From a virus, in IMG/VR virus record IMGVR_UViG_3300031857_000347, positions 1 through 46,552 of that record: 46,552 nucleotides of DNA; one strand, 5' to 3'. Positions 1-7,200 of this stretch are shown piece after piece. The notes beneath the pieces are model-generated. The model saw only the letters and a list, made by a program, of their open reading frames with translations. It was not told the origin of the DNA and did not search any database. The position numbers and the translations under genes are program-made. Numbering within the stretch: position 1 is the stretch's first letter; the number at the start of each line of letters is the position of its first letter.

Positions 1-1
1 G

Positions 2-127
2 GTGTCCTCCCGAGGTACGCAGGCAATGGCTTCGGCCGAATGTTGGTCAAGCGAGCCATGTCAAAGGCGCGCTCCCTCGGGCCGGAAATGTGGACCGACA
101 CGCGGAAGAACCCGGCCTCGGCCAACA
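2..127. repeat. Left copy of 126-bp terminal direct repeat
   Basis: Bases 2-127 are identical to 46427-46552; base 1 (g) differs from 46426 (t). The repeat lies inside an acetyltransferase gene whose reading frame continues correctly across the join. The simplest reading is an assembly overlap of a circular or circularly permuted genome, not a true terminal repeat, because 126 bp is close to a common assembler k-mer length and the repeat sits in coding sequence. Confidence 0.95.
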
Positions 128-213
128 CTCTTATCGCTTGCGGGTTTCGGCAATTTGCGCCGCCGACCCCCTGGGCTTTCCAGGATAGCGACTACTGGCG
201 CGTCAAACTCTAA
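4..213 (+). CDS. GNAT acetyltransferase, C-terminal part (gene wraps round the contig end)
   Basis: This is the 3' part of the gene that starts at 46216. Joined across the contig ends it encodes about 140 residues. The acetyl-CoA loop with the pattern R-x-x-G-x-G (residues about 75-82, LPRYAGNGFGRML) lies in the repeated segment. The C-terminal half follows the GNAT pattern, with an asparagine-rich turn (KNPASANTLIACGF) leading to the last strand. The stop TAA at 211-213 is 10 bases before the next start codon. It is probably co-transcribed with the dNTP hydrolase gene that follows. The substrate cannot be told; phage GNATs may modify host proteins or small molecules. Confidence 0.85.
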   Translation, partial: VLPRYAGNGFGRMLVKRAMSKARSLGPEMWTDTRKNPASANTLIACGFRQFAPPTPWAFQDSDYWRVKL

Positions 214-223
214 GGAGGAAGAA

Positions 224-685
224 ATGGAAGACACAAATCCCAAAACCAAGTTCGGGCTCAAGAAGGCCCAGCTTCACCTGTCCCCGTCCACGGCCCTCGA
301 AGCCATGGCCGGCGCGTTCACGCTGGGGGCCGAGAAGTACGGCGCCTATAACTGGCGCGAGCGCAACGTCTCGGTTTCGACCTACGTGGCGGCGGCCGAG
401 CGCCATATCCGCGCGTACTTCGAGCGACAGAACATCGACCCCGAGAGCGGCCACCACCACCTCGGGCACGCCATGGCTTGCTTGGCGATCCTGATCGACG
501 CCGACGCCTTCGGATGCTTGGTCGACGACCGGCCGAAGGTCGGGGTCCATGAAAAGATCGCCGGGCGGGCTGCCGATCGCATCAACCCCATCATAATGAC
601 AGGGCCGGCCAAGTCGACGACAGAGGAATACGTCGAAGGCGGAGGCGGAGGACCAAACGACCCCATCGTCCACTGCAACCGGTAG
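224..685 (+). CDS. dATP/dGTP diphosphohydrolase-like protein (DUF5664)
   Basis: The 153-residue protein starts at an ATG preceded by a strong Shine-Dalgarno sequence (aaggaggaa, 212-220). It matches the all-alpha phage family annotated as dATP/dGTP diphosphohydrolase: FGLKKAQLHLSPSTALEAMAGAF at the N-terminus, AEKYGAYNWRE near residues 36-46, then a histidine-rich metal-site helix with ESGHHHLGHAM at about 74-84. Proteins of this class hydrolyse deoxynucleoside triphosphates and shape the dNTP pool during phage replication. The C-terminal 45 residues are poorly conserved and glycine-rich. It is the last gene of the rightward replication operon. Its TAG stop shares a base with a palindromic site at 685-700, where it meets the late operon head-on. 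Confidence 0.8.
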   Translation: MEDTNPKTKFGLKKAQLHLSPSTALEAMAGAFTLGAEKYGAYNWRERNVSVSTYVAAAERHIRAYFERQNIDPESGHHHLGHAMACLAILIDADAFGCLVDDRPKVGVHEKIAGRAADRINPIIMTGPAKSTTEEYVEGGGGGPNDPIVHCNR

Positions 686-700
686 GTATCACGTCATCCC
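685..700 (+). promoter_or_regulatory. Dispersed palindrome copy 1 (GGTATCACGTCATCCC)
   Basis: This 16-bp near-palindrome sits at the convergent end of the two main operons. Its first G is the last base of the TAG stop of the dNTP hydrolase gene. On the other strand it contains the TGA stop of the endolysin gene (GGG ATG ACG TGA). It belongs to a twelve-member family with consensus GGTATYACGTRATMCC. Confidence 0.75.
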
Positions 701-1132
701 AAAGAGTTCGATTTCCGCCTCGCGGCGCAAGACCAAGCCCGCGAGGCGTTTCCCCCCTCCGAAGACCCAGCGCCGCAACTCGCCCGGCACCCGGTCAAGC
801 TCGCCGCGATTGATGACGGCGCGCAGCGTAGAGCCCCGATAGCGCGAGATGCCTAAGTTGAATACGAAGCTGGTCAGGGCGTCTATTTGCGGGTCCTGGA
901 GAGGCCACCGCGTAAGGGCCAGGGTTTGCCCCCGTGCCGTCTGGAGGTCGCTGTAGAGCAGCCGCTCGGCCTCTGGCTCCCCTATTTCGGGGTGGTTCTG
1001 CCGACAGACGTGGCCGTAGCCGATCGTCCAGTAGCCGGCCGGGCAAATGTAGGGCGCAACCGAGATTGCCGGCGAGCGGCGGACGACCCGGTGAAGGCCC
1101 TCGAAGTGCTTTACGAGCGGGACGAGGTCCAC
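689..1132 (-). CDS. Endolysin, T4-type lysozyme (muramidase)
   Basis: The enzyme cleaves the glycan strands of peptidoglycan at lysis. The frame is open to an ATG at 1240, but that would overlap the holin gene by 130 bp. I prefer the GTG at 1132, giving 147 residues, close to the usual length. With that start the catalytic Glu is E11 (KHFEGL), followed by C30 and T36 in YICPAGYWTIGYGH. This is the E-x-C/D-x5-T triad of the family with about ten extra residues between E and C. The conserved FVFNLG segment follows. There is no signal peptide, so release depends on the holin whose gene overlaps by 22 bp. The start codon choice is uncertain. Confidence 0.85.
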   Translation of the reverse strand: MDLVPLVKHFEGLHRVVRRSPAISVAPYICPAGYWTIGYGHVCRQNHPEIGEPEAERLLYSDLQTARGQTLALTRWPLQDPQIDALTSFVFNLGISRYRGSTLRAVINRGELDRVPGELRRWVFGGGKRLAGLVLRREAEIELFGMT

Positions 1133-1665
1133 GGCTGCAATCGCGTCGCTTGGGACTTGCCGAGTTGGCGGTCGACGAACCAGAAGCCAAGGATCGCAAA
1201 CAGCATCGTGCTGTCGGCCGGGCTCCACAGGATCGGCCACGCGGCCTTGATCGTGGCCTTCTCAACCAGCCAAGCGTAGCCGAAGCCGACGAACTTGGTG
1301 AGGCCGTAAAGGGCCAGGAAATAGTAGGTGACGACGGGGCGGACGGACTGATTGAGCGCGTCGATGAAGCGAACGCCCGTGATCTGCCCCTGGGCGCCCA
1401 AGGCCTCGCGGTAGGCATCGAGCGTCTTGCCCGCGACTTCCCAGTTGCCGGCCGTGTCTGCCTCGCGGATACGCTGCTCGTGGCCCTCGCGCGCAGCTTC
1501 GATGTCCAGCTTGCGCATGGCGAGTTCATGGGCGCGGTCAGCCCGAGCTTGGAAGAAGCCCACGATCCCCTTGCCGAGGTCGGGCAGCAGGCGCACGACA
1601 GCACCAAAAAGGCCGCCTGTGGCAGCCGATGCACCGATCCCGATTATGTCGAGCAAGCCGTCCAT
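1111..1665 (-). CDS. Holin of the GTA 3TM type
   Basis: The 184-residue protein has an N-terminal hydrophobic stretch (LLDIIGIGASAATGGLFGAV), a charged helical middle rich in Arg, Glu and Ala (about residues 45-95), and two further membrane segments near the C-terminus (around VVTYYFLALYGLTKFVGFGY and TMLFAILGFWF). The ending FWFVDRQ is typical of the three-segment holins first named from gene transfer agents. It would make lesions in the inner membrane and let the endolysin out. The ATG at 1663-1665 overlaps the previous stop as TAATG, so translation is probably coupled. An earlier start at 1749 lies inside the upstream gene and is less likely. Confidence 0.75.
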   Translation of the reverse strand: MDGLLDIIGIGASAATGGLFGAVVRLLPDLGKGIVGFFQARADRAHELAMRKLDIEAAREGHEQRIREADTAGNWEVAGKTLDAYREALGAQGQITGVRFIDALNQSVRPVVTYYFLALYGLTKFVGFGYAWLVEKATIKAAWPILWSPADSTMLFAILGFWFVDRQLGKSQATRLQPWTSSRS

Positions 1666-1868
1666 TACGCTTCTTCCTCCAGCTTTTTGCGCTCCAAGCG
1701 GCGGATACGGAGTTCTTCGTGCTGCGTCAGGATGCGGAAGGCAAGCCACACAACGGACAGCACAGCGGCCACGCCCGGCATCCAGCCGACGACGGTCGTT
1801 ACTGCGAGGCCGATAGCGCTGTAATCTACGACCTTCAAGACCGCCTCCGTGTTGCTTTCCGTGACCAT
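1665..1868 (-). CDS. Small holin- or antiholin-like membrane protein
   Basis: This 67-residue protein has one long or two short hydrophobic segments (about residues 16-45, AIGLAVTTVVGWMPGVAAVL then VVWLAFRIL). A highly charged C-terminal tail follows (EELRIRRLERKKLEEEA). That layout is common in small phage holins and in partner or antiholin proteins. The gene lies directly before the 3TM holin and its TAA stop overlaps the holin ATG. With a second holin-like gene beside it, it may tune lysis timing. Assignment rests on topology and position only. Confidence 0.6.
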   Translation of the reverse strand: MVTESNTEAVLKVVDYSAIGLAVTTVVGWMPGVAAVLSVVWLAFRILTQHEELRIRRLERKKLEEEA

Positions 1869-1869
1869 G

Positions 1870-2355
1870 CTACGCTCCCTTCGACGCCAAGAATAGCGCA
1901 GCACCCATGGCTACGCCAGTCAGAAATTCCGCACGCTCGGTCCAGTCGGTTCCGAAGCGCCGGCCGAACGGTTTATTGACCGCGTAGGCTACGACAGCCA
2001 AGGCGCCGAGGTGGGCAACGACGGGTGCCGGGTACAGAAAGAACGTCGGCAGTGTCGAGATAAAAGACACTGTGGCGCCCCACAGAGAGAGCAGGGCGTG
2101 GTCGCGCCAAGGACGTTCGAGGCCCATGCTTTCGCCGAAGTAGCCCAGCGTCATGGCAACGTAGATGGACGGCCAAAGCACAATAAGCGCCGGATCGAAC
2201 AGCACGGCCAGCGGCGCTGCCATAAGGAAGGCGCAGACGAGCCGCGTTACCGTCGTACCGGGCTCGCGACCGAACAGGTAGCGGTGGATGTTTCCGTAGT
2301 AGCCGCCGCGCAGCACCCAGCATAAGCCGCACCAGAGGGCGTAGAGCGCAATCAC
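1870..2355 (-). CDS. Multi-spanning membrane protein, unknown function
   Basis: The 161-residue protein starts at GTG (2353-2355), overlapping the fibre stop as GTGA. It has about four hydrophobic stretches: residues 1-15, 36-75 (AFLMAAPLAVLF, LIVLWPSIYVAMTL), 87-125 (LLSLWGATVSFISTLPTFFL, VAHLGALAVVAYAV) and the C-terminus (LTGVAMGAALFLA). No catalytic motif was recognised. Its place between tail fibre and holins suggests a lysis or membrane role, but it does not look like an i-spanin/o-spanin pair. I do not assign a function. Confidence 0.6.
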   Translation of the reverse strand: MIALYALWCGLCWVLRGGYYGNIHRYLFGREPGTTVTRLVCAFLMAAPLAVLFDPALIVLWPSIYVAMTLGYFGESMGLERPWRDHALLSLWGATVSFISTLPTFFLYPAPVVAHLGALAVVAYAVNKPFGRRFGTDWTERAEFLTGVAMGAALFLASKGA

Positions 2356-4154
2356 AGCACCACCTCTGCGGCCAGATCGCGCGTGGCACCCGTGCGATTA
2401 ATAAAGGTCGTGCGCGTGTCGGCATTGGCGCCCGTGCCATCGTCGTAGCGGACGTTCACGCGGTCGGTGGCGGCGCTGTTCGCGAGACTGCCGCCGATGG
2501 TCAAGGGCTCGTCGCGCGCGCCCCCAGTAACCTCGGTAAAGATGATTTCGACAAAATAGAGGTCGTTCGAGACACCGACGCTGATCGTCACCCATACATG
2601 GTCCCACGTCGTCGTGGTGTCGTTCGACGTGATCGTGCGGCCGACGCTTTCGTCGCTCGTATCGGTGAAGCTGATCGAGCCGAGCGTTGTCCCGTCCGTG
2701 GCGTTCGCGGGCGCCGAGCCTGTCTTGCCCCGCAGCGTCAAAGTCACGGTCGGCGTGCCCGTGCTCGTGTAACCCAGGTTGTTCGTCCCATGCGTGACGA
2801 CTTGGGCTATGCGCTTGCCCGGCGAATAGGTCTTTCCGACATAACCGGATGTAGACGCGAGGTAACTCGATCCCGTGTTGCTTGCGCTGGTCGTGCCATC
2901 GAACGATGCAGCCAAGCCGCCTACGTTCGTCATGTTCCCGATGTTTGTGCCGGTGCCGCCAGAGACAACGGACGTTGCCGTCGCCTGCACGATATACGCG
3001 CCCTGCTCGCGGTCGCGCGCGCCCGCATCGGCCCAATGCTGCACCGTGATCGTGCCGTCAACGGCGACGGCGGAATTGCGGGCAGTGAAAACCGTGTCGT
3101 CCTCGGGATCGAAATCGATCTCGGTCGCACTCGCCGCATAGCCGATCAGGCGCGTGGCGTTCTGTGTGCCGCTGGAGGGGATTGCTGGAGCCGTCTGCGT
3201 GACGCTACCTGCGGTCGCGCTGGCGAACACCGCTTGGCCTGCCGTCAGGCTGGTAAAGCCCGACACGCGCCCAGGCCGCACTTGCACCGACCCGATCGCG
3301 CCGCTCGAAATCGCAGCCAAAGCGATGCCGATGCGTGGCGAAATCCTGACCGGCGACACCGCGTCCGTATCGACCTGATACCAGCGGTCAGCGCCGCCGC
3401 CGCGCTGGTTGAACACGTCTTGGTAGACAAGGTTGCGGATGGAGAGGTTTTCGCCGGCCGTCACGGGAATGGCCCCCTCGACCAGCCCCAAGTTTGCGCG
3501 GGCCGCCGCAGCATCCGTAGCGCCTGTGCCTCCGCTAGCAATGGGGAGTGGCAGCGCGATGGCCGCAGCACTGGCCGCAGCGGCGGCAGCGGAAGCCCCT
3601 GCGTTCGTTTCCGCCGTTTCCGCCGCAGTTTCGGAGGCAGCAGCGGCGGCAGCGGAAGCAGTTGCAGAAGCGCTTGCGTCATACACGCTTTGAAGCAACT
3701 CATCAGAAGTTTGCGTGCTGCCAATCGGCACCTTGAGCGATCGGTCGATCTCTTCCTGCTGCTGGATCAGGATCATCGTCGGGCGGTCGAGCCCCTGCTC
3801 CAGGGTATCCGGGAAATAGCCGCCCTGATTTTCGAGGTCGATAGGCTGGAGCAAGTCCAACTTGCGCTTGATGACGAGCTTTTCACCCGTGGCCAGTTTG
3901 CCGACACCGCTGGCCGGGTAAGTGATGCTGCCTTCGCCGGGATACGTCGCGACAGACACGCTATAGTTCGAGGTGCCAGTACCTTCGGCCAGTGTGATTT
4001 CGACGCCCGTTGTGGAAACGAACGTAACTTCGAGGTCATGCGTCCCGTCGCCGTCGACAGCCGGTTTGAAGATCGTCATAGGCGCAAACGAGAACGACGT
4101 CGCTACGCCGTTTCCGTTGCGAATAACCTTTCCGACTTCGCTGACAATCGTCAA
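2352..4154 (-). CDS. Tail fibre protein with T7-type N-terminal domain
   Basis: The 600-residue fibre should attach to the tail by its N-terminus and bind the host by its C-terminus. Residues 1 to about 150 match the T7 gp17 N-terminal domain pattern: RNGNGVATSFSFAP, then EGSITYPASGVGKLATGEKLVIKR, then FPDTLEQGLDRPTMILIQQQEEIDRSLKVP. An Ala/Ser/Thr/Glu-rich segment (about 165-205) probably forms a trimeric stalk. The short IASGGTGATDAAAARANLGL motif, frequent in fibres before the receptor part, follows. The C-terminal 350 residues are beta-rich and Thr/Gly-rich, with no recognised domain. The receptor cannot be predicted. Confidence 0.85.
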   Translation of the reverse strand: MTIVSEVGKVIRNGNGVATSFSFAPMTIFKPAVDGDGTHDLEVTFVSTTGVEITLAEGTGTSNYSVSVATYPGEGSITYPASGVGKLATGEKLVIKRKLDLLQPIDLENQGGYFPDTLEQGLDRPTMILIQQQEEIDRSLKVPIGSTQTSDELLQSVYDASASATASAAAAAASETAAETAETNAGASAAAAAASAAAIALPLPIASGGTGATDAAAARANLGLVEGAIPVTAGENLSIRNLVYQDVFNQRGGGADRWYQVDTDAVSPVRISPRIGIALAAISSGAIGSVQVRPGRVSGFTSLTAGQAVFASATAGSVTQTAPAIPSSGTQNATRLIGYAASATEIDFDPEDDTVFTARNSAVAVDGTITVQHWADAGARDREQGAYIVQATATSVVSGGTGTNIGNMTNVGGLAASFDGTTSASNTGSSYLASTSGYVGKTYSPGKRIAQVVTHGTNNLGYTSTGTPTVTLTLRGKTGSAPANATDGTTLGSISFTDTSDESVGRTITSNDTTTTWDHVWVTISVGVSNDLYFVEIIFTEVTGGARDEPLTIGGSLANSAATDRVNVRYDDGTGANADTRTTFINRTGATRDLAAEVVL

Positions 4155-4175
4155 ACGCCTTCTCCTTTTTGATCT

Positions 4176-4191
4176 GGTATCACATAATACC
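4176..4191 (-). promoter_or_regulatory. Dispersed palindrome copy 2 (GGTATTATGTGATACC) with a weak promoter
   Basis: Written in the minus-strand sense, the site lies 22 bp upstream of the fibre start codon. Reading leftward, TTGCGG, a 17-base spacer and TATTAT form a possible promoter whose -10 lies in the left arm of the site. A repressor on the site would block it. The promoter call is weak; the site itself clearly belongs to the family. Confidence 0.6.
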
Positions 4192-4215
4192 TAGGGGATG
4201 GCCCAGCCGCAATGG

Positions 4216-7200
4216 TTATTTCGGGGGCGGCCCGAGGATGTAGTCAAGCGGGTTTTCGCTGTCCTTCTCAAGCGCTTCGAGGAAGCGATCAGCCTGCGAC
4301 CCGCCAGGGATACGCCCGAGGACGAACGCGGGCTTGACAAGCTTGCGCGCAGTCTCCGCCGTCAATTCTTCCTCTTCCCAAATCTTGGCTAGGGCTCCAA
4401 CAAGCTTCTGGCTCTCGGCCGCATAGGAGGCGACGAGGGTGCCCGACGGCTTGTAGCCCTGCACGAGGCCGCCTGCGATCTGGCCGAACACGCCAAACGC
4501 CTGAAGCTGGGTCCCGAAGACGCGACGCAGCCAGAACAGCGCGTCGGCGTCTTCTTCGTCTTCGGGCACAGCGTTGCCACGAAGCGTATCGAGGATGGAC
4601 GGGATCAGCGTCATCAGCACAAGCGTAGACCCCATCGTCCACAGCTTGCCCTTGATGCCCTTCTGCCGCTTGAGGTCGGCCACGGCTTCGCCCATCGCGT
4701 TGAAGTACACGGTCGGGTAGGTCATAACCCCGTTCACCGCGCGCGACCACGGGTCGCGGGCACGCTGGAAGCTCGACTGTGCCGACAGGGCGCCAGAGCC
4801 CTGCGACGTGCGGAGGATGCTGTCGGCATACACTGCGGCGTCCTGCGGCGTGCGGCCTTCCTCCTGGGCCTTGCGATAGGCCCCGAACCACGTCGGGTAG
4901 TCGACAGTGTAGAGCTGGAAGTAGGCCAGGGCTCGGAAGCCGGCGACCGCGAGTTTGGCGCGCGGGCTTGCCTTGTTCTCCAGTTCGCGCTGCAACTCAC
5001 CGATAGCCGCGTCCACCGAGGACAGGCGATCGCGCAGCACGAGGGAAACGTCGTTGGCCCACTTCATGCCCTTGCGCCCCGTGGCGAGAAGATCCATCAA
5101 GCCGCGTCCGTAGTAGAGGCTGCCCTTGGCGACTTGGCGTTTGCCGGTGTCGGTGCGGGAGAGCTGGTTGACCGACGACGTGATGCCGAGCGGCTGCGCC
5201 AGGAACGTCGCCACCGAGTAGGTCATGGCCGAGATGAGGACGCCCTGGCGAGCGAACTCGACGATAGGGTTGACGCCGTCCTGGATTTGAAGCGCTCGCC
5301 CAGCGTCGCCGTTGGCTGCCAGATCGCGCATCCACGCCTTGAGCCCCTCCATGCGGTCGGGGCCAGCTTTGTCGGAAATGAGGCCGGCCAGTTCCGGGTT
5401 GCGGAACAGCTTCGACATATCGCGGATCGCCTGCCGGTGGGTGATGTAGTGAATGTGTGCGTCGAGCACGAGGGTCGCGCGCGACAGGTCGAGAGCCAGG
5501 GGGGCAACAAAGCTGGTGCGCGCCTTGGTCATGCCGGAGAACACCGCGTCGTATTGGGCGCGCGAGCCGCCACCGACGCCCGAGGACAGCGGGTCCTGCG
5601 GCTGGAAAGCCTCGTCGTTGTAGCTGATCTGCGATCGGTCGTAGAGGAGCGGGAAATACCCACCCTGAATGACGGCGCCGTTGTTCAGCGTGATCTGCTG
5701 GCCCTGCACCTTGTTCGGCGATTTGCCGGTCTCGCGGCGGTACTGCGCCTCGACGAGAGGCCACATATGGACGTTGAAGATGTCGAGCATCCCCTGCACC
5801 CACTCGGCTTGCTTCGGCGTAAGCTGGTTGACTTCGGCCATGATGTTGGCTTCCGTCCACGAGCCGTCCTTGTAGCTGCGCCCGAGCTTCATGCCTTCGG
5901 TAAGGCGCTTCATGCCGTCGGGGCTCGCCGCGTTGAGCGAGAGCATGATGCGCTGCTCGACTGACAGAGGCACGCCCACGCCACCCGGCGTGGTGCTGCG
6001 GGTGTCGTCGAACTTGAGCCCGAGGGGGCCGGGGCGCTGGGGCAGCACGTCGCGAAGTTTTTCGATATGCGGCTGCACGAACTTCTCGCGGATACGGTTG
6101 GCGGCGAACTCGGCCGACATCACGTTGCGCACGGTCGCATTGAACCATTTGCCGGCCGCCTTGCCGTTGTCCAGCAGGCGCATCGTAAACTCGACAAGCG
6201 AGTTGCTCGGGACGATGACGTTGGCGGCCAGGGCTCCAGCTTTCTTCAGCGCGGGGGCGTTGGCGTCGTTGCGGGTCTCATCGGTGCGGGCGACGTCCTG
6301 AGCGCTGCGGGCCACGGCTTCGAGTTCGGCTTTGACCTGGGAAAGCTGGCGAACGCCGTCGGCTTCCGAGAACGATGCAGCGTCGCGACCGAAGCCCACG
6401 AGCTGGCGAATGACGACGGCAGCTTCACGCCAGTCGTCCAGGCGCATGTCGGTCGTCTCGACGGGGAAGCCCGCCTTTGAACCGCGAGGCTGCTGCAAAC
6501 GCGCCACGATCTCGGGGAAATTCTGCTCGACGATTTCGGCCGCGCGATCTTCCTTGATCTGGCCCACGTCCTCGGTGAAGCCGTACTCGCGCATCAGCCA
6601 CTTGGCCGCGTCGAAGTAATCGGCCGCTTCGCTATTGTCGGCCATGGCGCGGCCCTTGTCCGACGCCAGGAACTTGCGAAGAAACTTTTGGTCCTGTGCT
6701 ACTTCGTTGCGCACCTTGTAGGACGCGCGAGCCATCTCGAACGCGACGACTTTCTCGAACGCCTTTTTGACTGCGAGGGCACGGTCGCCCTTCCGCACCG
6801 CGCGACCAACCTCGGCAGCCTTGCGCTTGAACGCGCCAAAGAACGTGGCCGGTTTGATCTCCGAAACGCGCTTTGTTTCGAGCGCGTCCTGGGCAGCCTT
6901 CTTGACGAAGGCGTGCTTCAGTTTGCCCTGCTTGCGCGCGATCAGCATCCGGTTCAAATCGTCCATCATCAGCTTGCCCTGCTGATCGGTGTGGATCGCT
7001 TCGAGCGCCAGATCGACGTCGCGCTTGGACGACAGCAGATCGGGGTAGGCCTCGGCCATGCGGCGGTCGGCGAGCGTCTGGATGCGCTGCGTGCGATCCT
7101 CGGCCGACTGCAACGCCTGGAACATCGAGAGAGCGTCGTCGAAACCGAAGCGCGCGGCCAGGATATGTGGGTCGAGCCCCGTCTCCTTGCCCTTCGGCGT

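Noticed and set aside
2-685. A single 227-residue frame over both the left contig end and the dNTP hydrolase
   Set aside because: The first 74 codons are out of frame with the acetyltransferase that truly occupies 4-213; the ATG at 224 has a strong Shine-Dalgarno sequence and the family N-terminus.
2352-4154. Diversity-generating retroelement as in BPP-1
   Set aside because: No reverse transcriptase gene and no template/variable repeat pair near the fibre gene were found, although the virion genes resemble BPP-1.
5170-5192. ACGTGATGCC in the 1833-aa gene as a palindrome copy
   Set aside because: Only the right arm fits; the left arm has no match to GGNAT.
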